Notes under the pieces: model-generated
Databases searched by the model: none
What the model was told of the DNA's origin: nothing
The model's input: the letters and a program-made list of their open reading frames with translations, nothing else
Part shown: one piece after another, positions 40,316 through 45,291 of the stretch
How positions within the stretch are numbered: the first letter of the stretch is position 1
Layout: every line of letters starts with the position of its first letter
Position numbers and translations under genes: made by a program
NCBI GenBank assembly: GCA_947450695.1
Contig: CANFWV010000024.1
Location: 1 to 45,291 of the forward strand
Length of the DNA stretch: 45,291 nt
Source: Comamonadaceae bacterium
GTDB lineage: Bacteria > Pseudomonadota > Gammaproteobacteria > Burkholderiales > Burkholderiaceae_C
Direction: 5' to 3'

Positions 40316-42718
40316 ATGATGACACCGGCACGGTACCACTGCCTAGCAGCGGTTATCGCAGTGGGACTGTGCCCAACTGCAGGCGCTGTTGAGGCGGCGA
40401 GCGCTGGGCTCAGCGCCATGTATTCGCCCACACCGGAATTGAGCCGCGACCTGATGCGCCCTTTTGACGTCTCCGTCAATGGCGCCAAAGCTGGTGCTTG
40501 GGTTTTTGCGGAAAGGGCTGGCACGCTGTACGCACCGCAAGAAGCTTTTGACGAGTGGCGGGTCAAACGCAGCGCCAATGCTTTGGCGATCAACGTGTTC
40601 GGCAGCCCCTACTTTGCCATCTCTTCAGTACCAGGTTTTCAGGCCAAGATCGATGCTGAGAATCAATCAATCGCGCTTGTTTTTTCCTCTGACGCCTTCG
40701 CTGCAACAAGGCTGTCGCAAGAGCGGCGTCCCAAGCTGATTCTCGACCCGACCATGCCGAGTGTTTTTTTGAACTATGACGCGAGCTACAGCCGCAGTTA
40801 CTTGAAAAACGCGCCTTCACTTGAAAGCCTAGGGATGCTCGGAGAGCTTGGGTTCTCAAATGACTACGGGATTTTTACCAGTAGTTTTGCAGGTCGCAAT
40901 CTGACCAATGATCAAACGCTGGGCGGCACCTCAAATTGGGCGAGACTGGAAACCAGCTTCATCCGGAATTTTCCGGATAGCAACCAAACGCTTCGCCTGG
41001 GTGATGGGATGACCCGTCTTGGGATGCTGGGTCGGCAGACTTATTTCGGTGGCGTTCAATTTGGCAGCAACTACGTCCTGAGTCCCGGCTTTGTCACACA
41101 GCCGCAGCCCGCGCTCAATGGCTTATCGTCCGCGCCCTCAACCGTGGAGCTGTATGTCAACGATGTGCTGCGGCAGGTGTCGTCGGTTCCGACCGGCCCG
41201 TTTGCGCTGGAGAACTTGCCAGTGCTAACGGGCAACGGCGAGACACGATTGGTGGTGCGCGATTTGTTAGGTCGTGAAACCGTCGTGAGTCAATCCTTTT
41301 TTACCAGTCCTAAACTTTTGGCACCCGGACTCAACGACTGGAATCTGTCCACCGGACGTGTGCGCAGAAACCTAGGCACCACGGAGAGTGACTACGGCGC
41401 GGGCTTTGGTGCCGGTCTGTGGCGTCATGGCATCATCGACCGACTGACGCTGGAAGGTCAAGCCGAAGCCACCGCCGTGCTGCGGCGCGGCAGCCTCGGC
41501 ATGGTGACGACGCTGCCATGGCAAACCTTGGGTCAAGCTGCTTTAGGCGCATCCAGCAGCCAGACAGAAGGCAAGGGTCAGCAATGGTTGCTGGGACTGG
41601 AAAAATCTGGGATGACGTCCAGCGGCTCATTTCAAGCGCAAGGTGCGAGTGAACATTTCAGACAACTGGGCTTGGAGACATCCGCACCTCGGCTGCAACT
41701 CGCGGGCAACATGAACTACATGAATCGGACACTCGGTTCCTTCGGCATAGGTTTTGCGAACATCAACTCCTACGCAAATGCCACCCAAGTGGCGCAACGT
41801 ATCAACACGGCGACAGCAAACTTCTCGACCAAACTATCAGAACGTGTCACGCTCAGTTTGGTTCTCAGCAAAGTGTTGACTGGCCCGCGAGGCACAGCGC
41901 TTGGCGCAACGCTGGTCATTCCGTTGGGCAACAAGATCATCAGCACAGCCTCCGTGCAAAAACATGACGCGGCTAACGATCTGCTGCTGACAGCCTCGAG
42001 AAGTCAGGATCAGGATCAACCCGTGAGCTGGCGGGTGCTGGCTGGCAGGCAAAGCGAAGTCAGTCGGGCTGAAGGCGGGCTTTACTACCTTGGACGCTAC
42101 GGACAGGTCAATGGTGATCTGAGCACATCCAACAACCAGACCGCCGTGCGATTGGGTGCCATGGGTGCGCTGGTGTTCGCAGAAAGCAGTCTCTTTGCAT
42201 CGCAACGACTGGACAACAGCTTTGCCTTGGTTGAACTGGCGGGCTACCCCGATGTGGGTGTGGGTCTGGGCAACACCATGTTGACGCGAACCGACAGCAA
42301 GGGCTTGGCCCTGCTGCCGCGCCTGGTCCCTTACCAACAAAATGCCATCCGGCTGGATGCGTCGGAGGTACCGCTCAGCGCTGAGCTCGACTCAATCGAA
42401 AAAATGGGCGTGCCACGCCAGCGCAGCGGTGTGAAGATTGTCTTTCCAGCGCGCATTGGCCGAGCGGCCCTGCTGCGCATCTTGTTGGACGATGGCGAGC
42501 CAGCGCCAGCTGGCGCCACGGTGAACATCAGTGGTGAGGCAGAAGTTTTTTATGTGGCACGCCGTGGTGAGGCCTTTGTCACCGGTTTAAAACCCAACAA
42601 CCGCGTGGAGCTCCATTGGCAAGACCAGCAATGCAGCCTGCAAGTCGACTTACCGGTGAAGTCTGAAGAAGATGTCATTCGGCTCGGGCCGTTGGCGTGC
42701 AAAGGAGTCAAGCGATGA
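40316..42718 (+). CDS. Outer-membrane fimbrial usher (CsuD type)
   Basis: 800 residues, the size of an usher. A signal peptide is followed by an N-terminal domain (FDVSVNGAKAGAWVFAER). The barrel/plug contains VELYVNDVLRQVSSVPTGPF, and LENLPVLTGNGETRLVVRDLLGRE is a classic usher motif. C-terminal domains include VPLSAELDSI and a segment with a Cys pair (QQCSLQ and LACKG). It secretes and polymerises the pilus through the outer membrane. Its stop overlaps the next start (ATGA). Confidence 0.9.
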   Translation: MMTPARYHCLAAVIAVGLCPTAGAVEAASAGLSAMYSPTPELSRDLMRPFDVSVNGAKAGAWVFAERAGTLYAPQEAFDEWRVKRSANALAINVFGSPYFAISSVPGFQAKIDAENQSIALVFSSDAFAATRLSQERRPKLILDPTMPSVFLNYDASYSRSYLKNAPSLESLGMLGELGFSNDYGIFTSSFAGRNLTNDQTLGGTSNWARLETSFIRNFPDSNQTLRLGDGMTRLGMLGRQTYFGGVQFGSNYVLSPGFVTQPQPALNGLSSAPSTVELYVNDVLRQVSSVPTGPFALENLPVLTGNGETRLVVRDLLGRETVVSQSFFTSPKLLAPGLNDWNLSTGRVRRNLGTTESDYGAGFGAGLWRHGIIDRLTLEGQAEATAVLRRGSLGMVTTLPWQTLGQAALGASSSQTEGKGQQWLLGLEKSGMTSSGSFQAQGASEHFRQLGLETSAPRLQLAGNMNYMNRTLGSFGIGFANINSYANATQVAQRINTATANFSTKLSERVTLSLVLSKVLTGPRGTALGATLVIPLGNKIISTASVQKHDAANDLLLTASRSQDQDQPVSWRVLAGRQSEVSRAEGGLYYLGRYGQVNGDLSTSNNQTAVRLGAMGALVFAESSLFASQRLDNSFALVELAGYPDVGVGLGNTMLTRTDSKGLALLPRLVPYQQNAIRLDASEVPLSAELDSIEKMGVPRQRSGVKIVFPARIGRAALLRILLDDGEPAPAGATVNISGEAEVFYVARRGEAFVTGLKPNNRVELHWQDQQCSLQVDLPVKSEEDVIRLGPLACKGVKR

Positions 42719-43623
42719 TGCATTTTTACCGCATATCATCCCGTCATCGCATTTTGAGGCTGCTGGCCATGTTGGCTTTGAGTCTGTGCGGATTGACGGC
42801 CCATGCCGCCATCACCTGCAGCATCACGCCTCCTTCGGCGATTAATATCGCTTATGTCGCCAGTACGACCAATAATCAGCAAGGCTCCGTCAGCGCGACC
42901 TGCACCAGAACATTGGCTGCCGATGCATCCTCAGTCACACTCAACCTTGGCGCCAATACCGGGAATAATGGCACTGGACAAGGCAGCGACGTTAAATTGG
43001 GCAGCGCCAAAATCGCCTATAGCTTTTACAGTAACTCCGCCTGCAGCAGCCAATGGCTGAAAAGCAACAGCGGTACTTACATAGCCGTCCCACTTTCAAT
43101 GCCGACCGTGAATGTACCCGTCACCAGTACATTTAATTACTGGGCGTGCATAGGCAGTCAAGGCCTCAGCAGTTACACAGCAGGGTTGTACACAGACGCC
43201 GTGGGTCTGACGTTGCTCATCGGCGGCAGCACTATGGCGACTGCGTCCATCGCTGTCAATCTTTACGCGCCAGCGGTGTGCAGCATCAGCACTCCGCCCG
43301 GCAACCTGACCTTCACCTACAACGCCTTCGGCTCTTCAGCCGTCTTTGCTGGCACAAGCTTCATGGCCAATTGCACGAATTTTTTACCATACACCATGAC
43401 GCTAAGCCCGGTCTCGGGCGTGGTTGCAGGACTTCGCTACACCTTGGGTCTGAGCTTGGCTGCAGCAGGCACTGCCAGCAACACCGGGCCAAGCACGTTG
43501 TCAACAACAGGCAACGCCACCGGCTCCGCGACCCACTACATCAACGGGTCGATGGCCGCTGCACAGGCGGGCCAGACCGGGACGCCCGTCCCGCAAGCCC
43601 ACACGCTGACCCTCACCTACTGA
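42715..43623 (+). CDS. Two-domain spore coat U protein, likely pilus tip adhesin (CsuE-like)
   Basis: 302 residues from the ATG at 42715, with AAAGGAG seven bases upstream and an ATGA overlap with the usher stop. A signal peptide ends TAHA. Two SCPU domains follow: one starting ITCSITPPSAINIAY, the second AVCSISTPPGNLTFTY near residue 190 and ending HTLTLTY. In Acinetobacter Csu pili the two-domain subunit sits at the tip and binds hydrophobic surfaces; the same role is inferred. It is the last gene of the operon. Confidence 0.85.
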   Translation: MMHFYRISSRHRILRLLAMLALSLCGLTAHAAITCSITPPSAINIAYVASTTNNQQGSVSATCTRTLAADASSVTLNLGANTGNNGTGQGSDVKLGSAKIAYSFYSNSACSSQWLKSNSGTYIAVPLSMPTVNVPVTSTFNYWACIGSQGLSSYTAGLYTDAVGLTLLIGGSTMATASIAVNLYAPAVCSISTPPGNLTFTYNAFGSSAVFAGTSFMANCTNFLPYTMTLSPVSGVVAGLRYTLGLSLAAAGTASNTGPSTLSTTGNATGSATHYINGSMAAAQAGQTGTPVPQAHTLTLTY

Positions 43624-43710
43624 ACATGCATAGGCGGTCTTTAGCTTGTCAGGGACAGCTGCGAGGCGATTAGTGAGCTTGACGATCTGCGGATCGAAGC
43701 GCGCTTCGCT

Positions 43711-44220
43711 TCAGTACGTCCCGATGTAATCCCGCTTACCGACTTCCACCCCGTTGTGACGCAGGATGTCGTACGCGGTGGTGCTGTGAAAGAAGAAATG
43801 CGGCAGGCCGTAGTTGACCAAATAGGATTGGCCGGTAAAGCGTTTTTCTTTGGGTGTGCCCGCTTGCGTGACGATCTCGCGGGTGGCGGCGCCGTCAAAC
43901 TGCGCTGCGTCCAAGCCGTCCATCAAAGCCAGCACTTTGTCGATGCGAACTTGCAAGTCAGCAAAGGTCAACTCACCATCGTCCATCGATGGCACTTCCA
44001 CACCTGCCAACCGATGGGCCACGCCTTTGGCGAAGTCGGTGGCGTCTTGCACTTGCTTCAGCAACGGGAACATGTCAGGGAAAAGGCGCGCTTGCAGCAA
44101 GGCATTCTGGTCGATATTTTTAGCGATGGCGTGGGCTTCTGCTTTGGCCAACACACCTTTTAAACCGCCCAGCATTTGTTTAAAGAGGGGAATAGAGTTG
44201 GCATAGAGTGGATTGGACAT
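43711..44220 (-). CDS. DUF1993 family protein
   Basis: 169 residues from the ATG at 44220. The reading frame stays open far upstream, but that part is antisense to argE and is not credible. The sequence is mostly helical and matches DUF1993 from its opening MSNPLYANSIPLFKQMLGGL to YGLPHFFFHSTTAYDILRHNG near the end. The family resembles DinB-like four-helix bundles; no function is established. It is divergent from argE across a 177-bp spacer and converges on the pilus operon. Confidence 0.82.
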   Translation of the reverse strand: MSNPLYANSIPLFKQMLGGLKGVLAKAEAHAIAKNIDQNALLQARLFPDMFPLLKQVQDATDFAKGVAHRLAGVEVPSMDDGELTFADLQVRIDKVLALMDGLDAAQFDGAATREIVTQAGTPKEKRFTGQSYLVNYGLPHFFFHSTTAYDILRHNGVEVGKRDYIGTY

Positions 44221-44397
44221 GAATTTCCTGAAATGAAAAAAGGCTGAGTCGTTGATGAAATTTTGAACCCGCCGATTTTGCCTTGCTCCGTCACATGAGC
44301 GTGTTCTATGGGTGCCTGCCCTGTCATAATTTCTTTGGCCATCCCGCCAGTCAGCCCAGTGAGATCTCTGGGTTGCCGCACACAAAGGTCTTTCACC

Positions 44398-45291
44398 ATG
44401 AACGCTCCACTGCCAACATCTGTCCTGCCACCCGTGCAAGCCGCCGACCTCGCCGCGCTGCCGCTGATTGAAAAATGGATTTCCTTCGCCTCGGTGTCCC
44501 GCGACAGCAACTTGCCCATCATTGAGTGGACGCAAAACTGGCTCGAAGCCCTCGGCATTGAGTGCACCCGCACCTATGACGACAGCGGCAAGAAAGCCAA
44601 TCTTTGGGCCACCCTGCCCGCTGAAAACGGTGAAACCAAAATCGGCGGCTTGGTCTTGTCTGGCCACACCGATGTGGTGCCGGTCGACGGCCAACCCTGG
44701 GAAACCGACCCTTTTGTGGCGCAGATCATTGGCGACCGAATGTACGGCCGGGGCGTCACCGACATGAAAAGCTACGGCGCCACCGCCTTGATGATGGTGC
44801 CCGAATTGCTCAAACGCAAACTCAAACGCCCCGTGCATTTGGCCTTCAGCTACGACGAAGAAGTCGGCTGCATTGGCGTGCGCCGCATGATCGCCGACAT
44901 GGTCAAGTCCGGCTACCAGCCAGCCGGCTGCATCGTGGGCGAGCCCACCGGCATGCAGGTGGTCGTGGCGCACAAAGGCAAGCACGCCTACAAAACATCG
45001 GTGCGCGGCTTTGAGGCGCACTCCTCGCTGACGCCGCAAGGTGTCAACGCGGTCGAGATCGCTTGCGAGTTTGTGGCCAACCTCAAATCGATGCACCGCC
45101 AACTCGTCAAAGAAGGGCCTTTCGACCCGATCTACGACGTGCCCCACACCACCATCCACACCGGCGTGATCCACGGCGGCACGGCACTCAACATCATTCC
45201 GCGCGACTGCGATGTGACCTGGGAAATTCGCCACCACCACATGAACTCGCCAGAAGACCTTTTCACGCAAGCCAAGGCGTTTGCCGACAGC
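44398..45291 (+). CDS. argE: Acetylornithine deacetylase, 5' part
   Basis: 298 residues are present; the 3' end lies beyond the window. AAAGG lies upstream of the ATG at 44398. The M20 metallopeptidase motifs are GHTDVVPVDGQPW (metal His and catalytic Asp), YGRGVTDMK (bridging Asp) and SYDEEVGCIG (catalytic Glu pair). GEPTGM and the dimerisation-domain HGGTALNIIP follow the ArgE pattern rather than DapE. It removes acetate from N-acetylornithine in arginine synthesis. A related M20 amidase cannot be fully excluded. Confidence 0.85.
   Translation, partial: MNAPLPTSVLPPVQAADLAALPLIEKWISFASVSRDSNLPIIEWTQNWLEALGIECTRTYDDSGKKANLWATLPAENGETKIGGLVLSGHTDVVPVDGQPWETDPFVAQIIGDRMYGRGVTDMKSYGATALMMVPELLKRKLKRPVHLAFSYDEEVGCIGVRRMIADMVKSGYQPAGCIVGEPTGMQVVVAHKGKHAYKTSVRGFEAHSSLTPQGVNAVEIACEFVANLKSMHRQLVKEGPFDPIYDVPHTTIHTGVIHGGTALNIIPRDCDVTWEIRHHHMNSPEDLFTQAKAFADS

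Noticed and set aside
43711..45270. A 519-codon minus-strand frame
   Set aside because: Only the 43711-44220 part is a real gene (DUF1993). The upstream part is antisense to argE, which has full M20 motifs.

Overview
The window looks like chromosomal DNA of a betaproteobacterium of the order Burkholderiales, most likely family Comamonadaceae (Polaromonas/Rhodoferax-like). The reasons are GC-rich coding sequence, four orphan Bug/TctC-type solute-binding proteins, a spore-coat-U type pilus cluster, a DUF1993 protein, and a typical liv transporter and housekeeping set. The family assignment is inference from gene content; no rRNA or marker phylogeny is present. No tRNA, rRNA, IS element or CRISPR array was seen.

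Layout. 1-4021: surface region. The 5' part of a large two-partner-secretion exoprotein (LktA-like filamentous adhesin) runs off the left edge, preceded by a SapC-family gene, a pilin-like gene and a small outer-membrane barrel, with unusually AT-rich spacers. 4036-8648: a liv-type ABC importer (binding protein, two permeases, two ATPases) with an intrinsic terminator between the binding protein and the rest. 8808-11006: a small membrane protein, the ribosome-assembly GTPase RbgA and a RIO-type kinase. 11087-14991: a LysR regulator divergent from an aconitase/LeuCD-like two-subunit enzyme and a Bug binding protein. The enzyme keeps its Fe-S cysteines but has lost the usual catalytic Ser-Ser-Arg motif. 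15039-18472: a zinc-ribbon protein, a CopD-like membrane protein and an MgtA-type P-type ATPase. 18720-22245: an IorAB-like molybdenum hydroxylase and a DTW-domain tRNA-modifying enzyme.

22384-34903 is a catabolic island: Bug protein, D-2-hydroxyacid dehydrogenase, FadR-type regulator, FMN-dependent L-2-hydroxyacid dehydrogenase, Bug protein, metallo-beta-lactamase-fold hydrolase, class III CoA-transferase, HMG-CoA-lyase-like enzyme, acyl-CoA dehydrogenase, alpha-methylacyl-CoA racemase-like protein, and a second, closely related Bug protein. The parts suggest uptake, CoA activation, epimerisation, dehydrogenation and C-C cleavage of a branched (hydroxy)carboxylic acid. A recurrent motif, ATTGTMTAMCT, lies upstream of three transcription units of the island and fits a FadR-family operator.

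35126-38085: a glycine-rich RRM RNA-binding protein with a strong UUCG terminator, then gshA and a YpfH-like esterase on the other strand. 38566-43623: a chaperone-usher pilus operon of the Csu/spore-coat-U type, including an unrecognised 140-residue secreted protein. 43711-45291: a DUF1993 protein divergent from argE, which runs off the right edge.
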